The notes under the pieces are model-generated. The model searched no databases and was not told where the DNA came from. It was given only the letters and a program-made list of their open reading frames with translations. From contig CAJNDS010002779.1 of NCBI GenBank assembly GCA_905221605.1, forward strand, positions 1 through 64,000: 64,000 nucleotides of DNA. The letters run 5' to 3'. Source of the stretch: Symbiodinium natans (Eukaryota > Sar > Dinophyceae > Suessiales > Symbiodiniaceae). This document shows positions 40,254 to 49,600 of the stretch, in pieces. A program made the position numbers and the translations under genes. Every line of letters begins with the position of its first letter. Within the stretch, counting starts at the first letter, position 1.

Positions 40254-40451
40254 ATGCTTGTTGTATTTGGTGAAGTTAAAGAGTCCAAAGAGCATCTCAT
40301 TGAATGCAAGAGGTGCAAAAAGGAGTATCCGAGTAATAACTTTGTGATTGTCAGCAACAACAGTTATTCATCTAACTGTAAGAACTGTAGAGAAGATTTA
40401 AGGAAGGAAGGCGAGAGGAGGAAGATACAGAAGGTCATACGTGCGCGTTAA
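40254..40451 (+). CDS. Small zinc-ribbon protein
   Basis: 65 residues from ATG 40254; the frame extends 18 bases upstream only with a non-ATG codon. Two CxxC pairs (CKRC at 18-21, CKNC at 42-45) about 20 residues apart make a zinc-ribbon or treble-clef-like fold; the C-terminus is basic (RKEGERRKIQKVIRAR). DNA or RNA binding is likely. It resembles the N-terminal zinc part of the protein at 40828-41298, which also has two CxxC pairs. It may be a transcription-related early gene. Confidence 0.65.
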   Translation: MLVVFGEVKESKEHLIECKRCKKEYPSNNFVIVSNNSYSSNCKNCREDLRKEGERRKIQKVIRAR

Positions 40452-40484
40452 AACTTTTAAAACTTTTAATCTAGGTTTGTATAT

Positions 40485-40775
40485 ATGAGTGAATCTTCTC
40501 AAGAAATTAAAAGTCCTATCAAGAAGTTAAAAGAAGAAGTTGCGGAACTAAAAGATTTAGTTAATAGTCTTGTTGAAAGGGTTGCCAAGCTAGAAGGTAA
40601 CAAAGAGAATATTAAACCTAGTGATAATAAACCGAATATTACAGATGCTAACTATAATAATCGCAGGAGTGCCTATATAAGCAAACTTAATAACAAAGAC
40701 ATTAAGCAACCCAAGGAAGAAACAATGAAATATTATAATGTTGTATACGATGCTGATAAGAATGTTTATTTTTGA
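40485..40775 (+). CDS. Coiled-coil protein, unknown
   Basis: 96 residues. Residues 10-45 form a clear leucine-zipper-like coiled coil (IKKLKEEVAELKDLVNSLVE then RVAKLEG). The C-terminal half is Asn/Lys-rich and probably disordered, ending in a short Tyr-rich strand. TCTA lies 12 bp before the ATG. The stop overlaps the start of the next gene's promoter element. No family is recognised; its length and zipper resemble small virion cement or trimerising proteins, which is only an analogy. Confidence 0.65.
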   Translation: MSESSQEIKSPIKKLKEEVAELKDLVNSLVERVAKLEGNKENIKPSDNKPNITDANYNNRRSAYISKLNNKDIKQPKEETMKYYNVVYDADKNVYF

Positions 40776-40806
40776 ACCATTCAAGGAAGAAAGTATTTAA
40801 AGAAAT
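40775..40806 (+). promoter_or_regulatory. Conserved 32-bp promoter-like element, copy 3
   Basis: Plus-strand copy of the element found at 22061-22092 and 28712-28743. It ends 22 bp before the ATG at 40828, with TTATATATT between, as in the other two copies. Confidence 0.75.
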
Positions 40807-40827
40807 GAAGACTTTATATATTAGAGT

Positions 40828-41298
40828 ATGGAGACTGAAATGCAGAAATGTGTGAAATGTACGAGAGTGAAAGAACCCAGTCAATTCAAAACGTGTGCTG
40901 TTTGTAGAGAGAAAGGACGGCAAAACCATATGAATAATAGAGAAGAGAGGAACGAGAGAAGGAAACTACACCACGAATCAAACAAGGAACATGACAGAGA
41001 AAGATGGCAAAACTACTATGCAGAGAAGAAAGATATAATAAACCAACAAAAACGAACCGACAGAGCAGAAAACCCCGACAAATACAAAGAACAACGAGCG
41101 AGATACAATGAAAAGGTAAGGGATATTGTTATTACTTGTCCCCTGTGTGGATATGACATTAAGAAATACAAGAAATCACAACATGAGAAAAGCCAAATAC
41201 ATCAAAAGAACCTAGAAGAAAGCCTTAGACAAAACAAAACACCGCCACTATCTCGTGAACACCTAGAATACCTTGAATCACTACAACCCCTTGATTAA
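40828..41298 (+). CDS. Zinc-finger protein, probable early gene
   Basis: 156 residues. The N-terminal zinc module has two CxxC pairs (C8/C11 and C23/C26). The middle is a long, highly charged helix (NREERNERRKLHHE...RERWQNYYAEKK). The C-terminal C2H2-like finger (CPLCGYDIKKYKKSQHEKSQ, then IHQ; C104, C107, H119, H125) matches the C-terminal module of the two GIY-YIG proteins. There is no nuclease domain. Its charged middle resembles the linkers of the GIY-YIG proteins, so it may descend from such a protein whose nuclease was replaced by a zinc ribbon. It carries the same promoter element as the polymerase. Confidence 0.75.
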   Translation: METEMQKCVKCTRVKEPSQFKTCAVCREKGRQNHMNNREERNERRKLHHESNKEHDRERWQNYYAEKKDIINQQKRTDRAENPDKYKEQRARYNEKVRDIVITCPLCGYDIKKYKKSQHEKSQIHQKNLEESLRQNKTPPLSREHLEYLESLQPLD

Positions 41299-41310
41299 AT
41301 TCAGTAATTG

Positions 41311-41337
41311 ATACAACATAATACAATTATGTTGTAT
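41311..41337. terminator. Hairpin after the last viral gene
   Basis: Perfect 11-bp stem (41311-41321 with 41327-41337), 5-nt loop, 12 bp after the stop at 41298. Confidence 0.6.
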
Positions 41338-41348
41338 GAACTACTGCC

Positions 41349-41921
41349 CCCAAGCCCTGAAACACGAAGCATTGCCCCGCGAACACGAAGTGCTCGTGCT
41401 CACTATGTGAGCGCGAACCCCTAAATTTACCATAAATTCTATCTACCTAACCTCGCCCGTTGGGAAGATGGTCTTTGGATAATTTTTCGGAATAATTTTT
41501 ATAAATGAAAGACCCGCTAATATTTGGTGCTAAATATTTAAGAAATTTGAAGAAATTTGAAAACGTGTAAGGTGAAACAAATAAAAAACGAATAAGGATG
41601 ATTGAAAGGACAAAACGAATAAGACGAGATATAAATTAAAATGAATAAGGCTATATGACAAAAAATGCTGAAATTTAAATTCTTTGAGATACTACAAATT
41701 TTCTAAGTTAAAATTTGTATTATCAAAAAACTGAGATTTTTTGTGAAAAAAATAAGGTTTGAAAATGAACAAGGCGCGATGTGAATTTTTGGCGAAAATT
41801 GGGGTAATGAATAAGGGTATGAGTTAGGATGTGTTAAAAATGAGTGAAAAATGATGTTTGGGCGTAGGGGGGGGTATGGGTTACAAGACCATCTAGCCAA
41901 GGGGCGAGGCCTATGCTAACT
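41349..41921 (-). repeat. Right terminal inverted repeat
   Basis: Reverse complement of 21020-21592, with the same nested inverted copy of the terminal 25 bp (41885-41909 versus 41451-41475). It ends GCTAACT at 41921. The host sequence resumes with CTTTT and a C run. Confidence 0.95.
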
Positions 41922-41926
41922 CTTTT
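41921..41926. repeat. Right target-site duplication TCTTTT
   Basis: Second copy of the duplication at 21014-21019. It is followed by the C run and AGCCAAGACC that complete the interrupted host repeat unit. Confidence 0.8.
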
Positions 41927-42069
41927 CCCCCCCCCCCAGCCAAGACCAATAGAATGTTTGCGAGAAGCAACACGAATCTGACCCTCCACTCTTTCTTGGA
42001 TTTTGTGGTGAAACCACACGTTTGAGGCCCTGAAGTGAGGAGAAACATAGCGTCAATTGTGGCACCGTC

Positions 42070-42071
<2 letters not shown>

Positions 42072-42104
<33 letters not shown>

Positions 42105-42122
42105 GCAGCAGCAGCAGCAGCA

Positions 42123-42200
<78 letters not shown>
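42072..42200. repeat. Composite trinucleotide tract TAG / CAG / CGT
   Basis: (TAG)n, then (CAG)n, then (TCG)n, then (TAG)n again. The symmetrical arrangement gives poly-Ser, poly-Val, poly-Arg and poly-Leu frames that are not genes. It starts 150 bp from the viral right end. Confidence 0.9.
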
Positions 42201-42310
42201 CGCCCCAACCGGGTGGTTTGCCCACACACAGGGTGGTCAAGCATGGGTTTGGACAAGCATGCTTGATTCAGCTCTTGCCGCAACATGTCAGCATGAACCA
42301 TGTGGCACCC

Positions 42311-42745
42311 AACAGCCCAAAGCCTAAACCTTAAACTCCAGAAGTTCTTGGTTCTAGTAAATAGCTCAGGATTTCGCAGACGACTCGTCTTGTGGCCACT
42401 ACACTACTGACGCAGTCCCGTGCTTGTTGGGTCGCGCGGCCACAGGTCCGCGGTCTGCAGAGACGGACACGGCCCTGGCACACGGGAAGCGGGGCGCAGA
42501 CGCTGGGCAGCTCGCTGAGGAGGCTTTCTTTCTGCCTCCGAAGCAGGTGGCCAGCGTCTGCGCCCCGCTTCCCGTATGCCAGGGCCGTGTCCGCCTCTGC
42601 AGACCGCGGACCTGTGGCCGCGCGACCCAACAAGCACGGGACTGCGTCAGTAGTGTAGTGGCCACAAGACGAGTCGTCTGCGGAATCCTGAGCTATTGAA
42701 TAGGACCAAGAACTTCTGGAGTTTAAGGTTCCGGCTTTGGCTGTT
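42311..42745. repeat. Large foldback element, arms about 196 bp
   Basis: 42311-42506 is the near-perfect reverse complement of 42551-42745, with a 44-bp spacer. Open frames of almost identical sequence (ACWVARPQVRGLQRRTRP) therefore appear on both strands. It carries no gene. A MITE or foldback transposon is the simplest reading. Confidence 0.88.
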
Positions 42746-43311
42746 CGTTGCTGTGCCTCTCAGGTGCTCGTGTGTGACAAACTGCCTGCAGTCCTGGTTT
42801 AGGGTTTAGGGTTTAGGGTTCAGGGTTTATGGGGTTTAGGGTCTAGGGTATAGGGTTTAGGGCTTTCAGCCCTGAAGCCTGAAGCCGCGCCCGAAAGCAG
42901 CACTATTCTGTACAGTGTCTTAGACCTTTTTCCTAAGCAGTGTCGTGTCCTTTCACAACCACAAGCAGAAGACGCGGGCAAACCGAGCGCTGTATTACGC
43001 CTCAACCCTGAACCCACGCCCGAAAGCAGTGTTATTTCCTTGAAGCCCAGGACGACAAAAGACCGAAGCCCTCGTGCTGGACTTGTGCCTGAAACACTCC
43101 AAAGCCCAAACCGTAAGACGCGCGCGCGGGCAAACCATAGGGTTCTGCGACGTCCGGAACGCAGGGAAACCCGCAGAGGGTCGTCGTTTATGAAGAAAAA
43201 AACGAGAAAAAAAAACAATGTTGAAAGGCCGGCAAAGGCCAGAAACGCCGCGCCTGCGCATGTTTTATGTACCTTCCAAAAACAAGCGCGGGCAAACCAT
43301 AGGGTTGCACC

Positions 43312-43317
43312 GTAGTC

Positions 43318-43381
<64 letters not shown>

Positions 43382-43438
43382 AAGTAGTAGGAGTAGCAGT
43401 AGCAGTAACAGTAGCAGTAGCAGTAGCAGTAGCAGTAG

Positions 43439-43501
<63 letters not shown>

Positions 43502-43544
43502 CAGTAGTAGTAGTAGTAGTAGTGGTAGTAGTAGTCGTAGTAGC

Positions 43545-43588
<44 letters not shown>

Positions 43589-43628
43589 CAGCAGTAGCAG
43601 TAGTAGTACGTAGCAGTAGTAGTGGTAG
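43312..43628. repeat. Long (TAG)n / (CAG)n tract
   Basis: More than 300 bp of TAG units with interspersed CAG, GAG and CGT variants; the third such tract in the window. Open frames across it are spurious. Confidence 0.95.
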
Positions 43629-43699
43629 TGGCCGCAGTTGTAGTTGGCGTAGTAGCAGGGCACAAGACTTGAGGACTTGAAGGCCGCTCCGACAAAGCC

Positions 43700-46600
43700 C
43701 GAAGGCCCAAAACCCTCAGAACTTGCGGTTTTAGGGTTTGAGGGTTTTAGGCTTTAGGTTTAGGGTTTAGGGTTAGGGTTTAGGGTTCAAATCGTGGCAC
43801 GGCGCGGTTTCATCTGGCAGTCCCGGTGGAAGTGCACGTTGAAGGACACCAGCCTTAGCCGTCAAAGACCCCTCTCCCCCGCTCCACTTGTAGGGAGGCC
43901 GGTAGGTTTAGGGTTTAAGTAGGGTTTAGGGTTGGGTTTTAGGGTTTAACCCTAAATCCGGAAAACCTTAAACCCTAGCCCGAAACCCTGGTCTTATCAT
44001 CGCCGGAAAGGCCCAGCCCTAACAACCCCCACAGCCCCGCGCAATCCTGCAAAATACCCACTTGCGAACTCGTTTCAGGGTTTTGGGCTTTCGGGTTGTG
44101 GGTTTAGGGTTGAAAATCCGGGGCTTTACTTTCGAACGATTCTTTGAGGGCTCAAGGCGGACTCAGCTATTACCTCGTTTTCTCCCCAAGAGGTTATACT
44201 CCCTGGGAGCCCCTTTTCGCCCTAAACCCTAACCCTCAACCCTAAACCCGAAACCCTAAACCCTACACCCCAAACCCTAAACCCTAAACCCCAAACCCTA
44301 AACCCGAAACCCTAAACCCTACACCCCAAACCCTAAACCCTAAACCCCAAACCCTAAACCCGGGTTCCTGGCCGCAGTCCCCGGCCGCCGGGCCGGGCGG
44401 GCAGACTGCGGTTGCGAGCTGCCGCGGCCGGGGAGTTCTGAGAAGGTTGAGGGTTCAGGGTTGGTTCAGGGTTTAGGGTTTAGGGTTTAGGGTTTAGGGT
44501 TTAGGGTTCAGGGTTTAGGGTTCGGGCTTCTAGGGGTACAGGGTTTGTGAGGGCTTGGGGGTTTGGGGCTTTCACATTGAGGTCTGTACTATAGTAGCCT
44601 TGATAATTAGAACACGGTTTTGGGGCGGGGGGGGGGGGGGGGTTACTGTAGTAGATTTGTATAGGGGCTATAAAGGAATACTACTAGTCATTCTTCCGCC
44701 CCCTATAGTAGGCTTCCAGGCACAAAAGCTTTGTTAGGGATCGGATCAGACTTTACGGAGGTTCATGGCTGAAAGTCGCGGCAAGCTGTGGCCATGAACA
44801 CAAAGGCATGTTGTATTAGGGTTTCGGCTTTAGGCTTTGTAGGGTGCAGGGTTTAAGTTTTTGGGTTTAGGGTTTATAGGGTGTCGGGTTTAGGGTTTAG
44901 GGGCCCTGACCCTAAACACCCTAAACCCTAAACCCTGAACCCTAAACCCTACACCCTACTGAACCCGCCTGAGCATCCTCGTAGGCACGGATCTTGGCCT
45001 CCAGGCATGCAGCGCTCGGGCGTACCCTAATTGTAACCCCTATAGGGCCACTCAAAGCTATAAACTCCCTAAACCCTATAAGCTCACCCTAGACCCTAAA
45101 CCCTAAACCCTAAAACTTAAAACTCAAAAACCTAAAACCCTAAAACCCTAAACCCTAAACTACCCAACATGGGGGGGGGGGGGGGTCGTGGCGGGGCAGC
45201 CTGTCTGCTCGGGTCGCGGTCGACGCCGTCTCGCAGCCACCTGGTCATGTCACCATTCTGGTAGGCTTTTTAGGGTTTAGGATTTGTAGTGTTTATACGG
45301 TTTATAGGGATTGTAAGGCTTAAAGTTTAGAGGGCTTGAAAGGTTTGTGGGGTTTAGGGCTTACAGGGAAGATAGATAATTACCTCAAACTCATGGGTGC
45401 TTCGAGAGTTTCGGGCTTAGGGTACAGGGCTCGTGCCTCGACCTTAACTTGAATGCTCCTGCGAGGCTTCCCAGCTTCCCGACACCATGCCTCAATACGA
45501 AACAAAGCCTTTGCTTGACTCAAACCCCTAATCCCACAGTCCTAAACCCCAAACCTCATACCCTCAACCCCCAAAGCCCGAAGCACCCAACCCCCTAAGC
45601 CCTAAACCCTAAACCCTCAACCCCAAAAGCCCTAAGCTCGAACCCGAAAGGCCCCCAGCCCTCCCCCCGAGTTTACCTGGGCACGTCGTCGCCAGCCTCA
45701 CACCTGCGCCAGCAGAACCAAATTGCGGAGGCTTCGAAAGGCGCGAGTTTCAGGGGGGTTCAGGAGGGTTTAGGAATGACCTGTGATTCCCAAACCCTAG
45801 AAAATAGTAGGTTATCCGCCGACCCCAGCGGTAGCAGGGCGGCGTCAGTGAAGACCCCCCACCGCCCTCACCGCCCTCACCCGCTCTCACAGCATGCTGC
45901 TCATGACACCTTGAATTGGAGTGTTTTTGCATTGTTTGGCTTCAGTGCATGCCCAAACCCCACCACCCATCGCCCTCACCCATGACGCCTTGAATTGGAC
46001 CTTTGACCCCCCCCCACCCCATCCATTCAGGTGGTTTAAAGGGTCCAGTGCATGCCCGACCACCCCCTGACCAATCTCTAGTGTTTTAAGCATTCCAGTC
46101 CATGCCCGCCCTGACCGCCCTCACCGCTCTCACCGCTCTCATCACTCCCCCTCCCTATGCCCCCCAGTCCACCCCTCCCTGACACCAACCCTTTGCCCTC
46201 AACCCCCCACCCTCGACTCTGAAACCCCACCCCCCCCCACCCCCCCCATCCCTTCCCTCCTAGGCCCCTACCCCCTACTCCGCCCTGACAAATCTCTAGT
46301 TTGAGGGATTCCAATCCAAGCCCGCCCTAACCGCCTCCCCGCTCTCATCACTCCCCTGCCTTCCGCCCCCAACTCCACCAACCCTCAACCGTCACCTCCC
46401 CTGTCCACCCGCCGCGCTCCACCCTGCCTTCCGCCCCAACCCTCTCACCAGAGCTGGTCAAATGAGTCAGGCCCCCCTTTCCGCCAGCCGCCCCCACCCT
46501 CTCCCACTCCCACTCCCTAACCCTCCCACCAACCCTCCCCAGCCCTCATCATTACCCCCTCCCACCATCGTGCACCATCCGACCGCCCCCCCGCTCTCAC

Positions 46601-49600
46601 CGCTCTCATCGCTTCTTCATCTCTATGCCCCCCAGTCCACCCCTGCCTTCCGCCCCCAACTCCCTAATCCGACACCAACCCTCTACCGTCACCCCACCGC
46701 CGCCCCCCTTTCCACCCCCACCCACCCCCACCCCCCCCGCCCCCGCCCCCCCCGCCTGCCCGCGCTCCACCCTGCCTTCCGCCCCAATGCGACTGTCTTG
46801 GGTCTGGGGTCGGCGGCACTGGCGGTAGCCATTAAAGAACCTCCTGAGTACAGGTCATAACCCCCAAATGGTCGGTAAATGGGGGGGGGGGGGGGCTGTA
46901 TTCCATATAAGGGGATCCTACCATTTAGGGGACCCTTATTGTTGTAAACCCCCAAATGGAGCCACAGGGAAGGTTTTGCGTTAAGGGACTCAGGGCCTAA
47001 GTTGGAGGGACCAGGGTGGAGACCCAAGCATCATTGAGGGTGTAGGGTATAGGGTTCAGGGTTCGGGCTTAGGGTTTAGAGTTTAGGGGGCTAGTTAGAA
47101 TGGAACACTGATATACCTAAGTAGCCCCGACACTACCCCCTATAAGGTCCCTCACAAGCGTCCCTCCTTTAGTCCCTAGCTTCCATAAACCCATGCGGCA
47201 GCCTTGAACCCCAGAAATACACAGCCGCGGTTCTCTGCAGCTGCGACGTCATCTTGCTGCTTTAAGGTGCCCTGCTGGTGAGTCTGAGTCCTGCCTGGGG
47301 CCAATCCATCCAGGAATCCCTAAACCCTAAACCCTAAACCCTAGAGACCTCTCAAGTAGGCAACTCATGGCCTCAAGTTGTCGTAGCTCGGCTGGCCTCC
47401 AGTCCGAGAGTCTATCCGGAACTTCGGGCTGTGGAGCGCCAAGTTTAGGGTTTAGGGATGTCTTCGAGTTACCTATAAGCCCCTGAACCACCATGGTATC
47501 ACCCCAAAACCCACCCCCGCTCTTGTCTTCGCCCTCAGAACATTGCCCCTAAATCCTAAACCCCAAACCCTACACTTAATTCGTCTGGGGGGGGGGGGGA
47601 GGCTGAGTTCACTTTTTTGGGGTGGAGGGTTTAGGGGTTTTGGGTCGGGTTTACCAGACCCCGGAGTAACCTAGGAAAAAAAGGGGTGCCCTCCTTGGTT
47701 TTAAGGGTTGGTTTTAAGGGGATTCTCAGGGGACACCAAAAAAAGGAAACAAGGGCCGACTCCGGGTCCTAGTTTAGGGCGCAGGCTTTAGAGTGTACCC
47801 TGAACCCTAAACCCTAGACCCTAAACTCTAAACCCTAAACTTGTGCCTCGGGCTGCTCCGCCACTGCCTCTCCAGAGCCAGGGCCGTGGTCGCCAGCAGG
47901 GGCGCCAGTGCGCGAGCCATGTTGGGTATCAGGGCTTATACGGCCCGAAACGCTCAACTAAACACTAGCTTGAGACACCCCAAAACCTTCTCTTTTTGTA
48001 GCTTACCTAAGAACCCCAAAAAGGGTCCTATCCTGAGAGCCTGCAAAACAGTAAGCTTTGGGTTAATTAGGCAAACACCACTGCCTTCAGAAGCTTAGAA
48101 TCTGAAGTCCACGCTCAAGTCTTTCTTACCTTGAAGATCCTGATAGGATTCTTAGGTATCCCACAAAGAAGAGAAAGCTTGGCGTTCTTCAGGTAGGGCT
48201 TTGCTTAGCGTTTGGGGTCTTAAGGGTTTAGGACGGTTTAGGGCTTAGGACCACTTTTAGGCTCCCAAAGGTTTTCTAAGATGCGAGAAGGCCATGCGGA
48301 GACAATTGTCCAGATCAACCCCTGAGTAAGCCTAATCCCTAAACCCTAAACGCTTTTGAGCCTAAAGGGCTCGATCCTGAGAATTGCCGAGGCGGGAAAG
48401 GGAATGTCCAAAACCTGCGAACCATATGGGGGCTTACAGTAGGATTTCCCTTATAATAATAAGGACCCCCAAAAAGATCCCCCTAACTTCTTAACCCCCC
48501 ATATGGTCATTGCCCAAAATTGATGGTCCTTCTTTTGGGTGCCCTATATATGAAGGGGCCGCAGTATACTAGTAGCCCCAAAAGGGGCCCTAGTTTGGAG
48601 ACTCTTGCAAAATGGGTGGAGACAGCGGACGGCAGGCTAACTTTTTACAACATATTTCCAGAATCCTTCTTATAGGAACCCACAAAAGGGTACAACCCTC
48701 TGTTCGGAAACACCCCCCCCCCCCCCCCACATGCTTATGAACAACTAAGGCTAGTACACGCTATTTGCCCTAGAGCCGAGGCTGATAAAACTGTAGGGGT
48801 GGCTTTAATAGGGTTTAGGGTTTACATAGGGTTTAGGGTTTAGGGCTTGGGCGTTGGGGTTTAGGGTTTACATATGGTCTAGGGTTTACGGTGTAGGAAT
48901 TAGGGCAATTTGGGTTTAGGGCTTAGGTACCATTTCAATCAAGGGACCAACGGCGGGAGCCTTATAAGGGACCTTAGGGGTTCTTTGGGGGTTGGTATAA
49001 GGGCTACTTAGGGGCCCAGACGCCTCCGAAACACTGAGACTCCCATGGCTTAGGGTTCAGGGCTTCGGGTCAAAAGGGTCTAGTGTTTTGGGGGTCTACG
49101 AAAATTAGGGACCCTGAATACAGACCCCAAAGAGTAGGATTCCTTTAATAAGGACCCCAATAAGGTACCCCTAACATCGTAAACCCCCCCCCCCTTTGGC
49201 TCCCTGAACGTCCGCAACCCCAAGACATCCTAGACCTCCTCAAACCCTTCAAAGCCAAAACCCTACAACAAAAAGGAAAGGGTTAAGGGTTCAGGGTTAA
49301 GGGTTAAGGGTTAAGGGTTAAGGGTTTAGGGTTTAGGGTTAGGGTTTAGGGTTTAGGGTTTAGGGTTTAAGGTTTAGGGTTTAGGGTTTAGGGTTTAGGG
49401 TTTAGGGTTTAGGGTTTAGGGTTTAGGGTTTAGGGTTTAGGGTTTAGGGTTTAGGGTTTAGGGTTTAGGGTTAGGGTTTAGCTGCTCTAGCAAGCTAGGG
49501 ATTGTAGAGGATGCCTTGGATTTAGAGATTTCTAGAAGGCGGCGGCCGAGTGATGCGGTTCGAAGCCCAGCCCAAGACCCTAAACATTTTTTGGCCCTAA

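Larger units (their letters stand above)
21020..41921. mobile_element. Integrated polinton-like virus, complete, about 20.9 kb
   Basis: An AT-rich element bounded by 573-bp inverted repeats and a short target-site duplication, with about 23 genes. The family hallmarks are all present: double-jelly-roll major capsid protein, penton-like minor capsid protein, FtsK/HerA packaging ATPase, family B polymerase and rve integrase. Size and gene set match polinton-like viruses (Preplasmiviricota). No stop or frameshift breaks any large gene, and the two repeats are nearly identical, so insertion is recent or purifying selection is acting. I see no adenovirus-type maturation protease, unlike canonical Polintons/Mavericks. 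Confidence 0.95.

Noticed and set aside
40702-40929. Frame sharing ISLNTFFLEW with the frame upstream of 28829
   Set aside because: The shared peptide is only the translation of the 32-bp promoter-like element.
21020-41921. Classical Maverick/Polinton transposon or virophage classification
   Set aside because: The capsid, penton and ATPase patterns fit polinton-like viruses better, and no adenovirus-type protease is visible. The rve integrase and PolB are shared with Polintons, so the boundary is not sharp.
42392-42665. Similar 88-residue frames on both strands
   Set aside because: Mirror translation of the foldback arms, not a gene pair.
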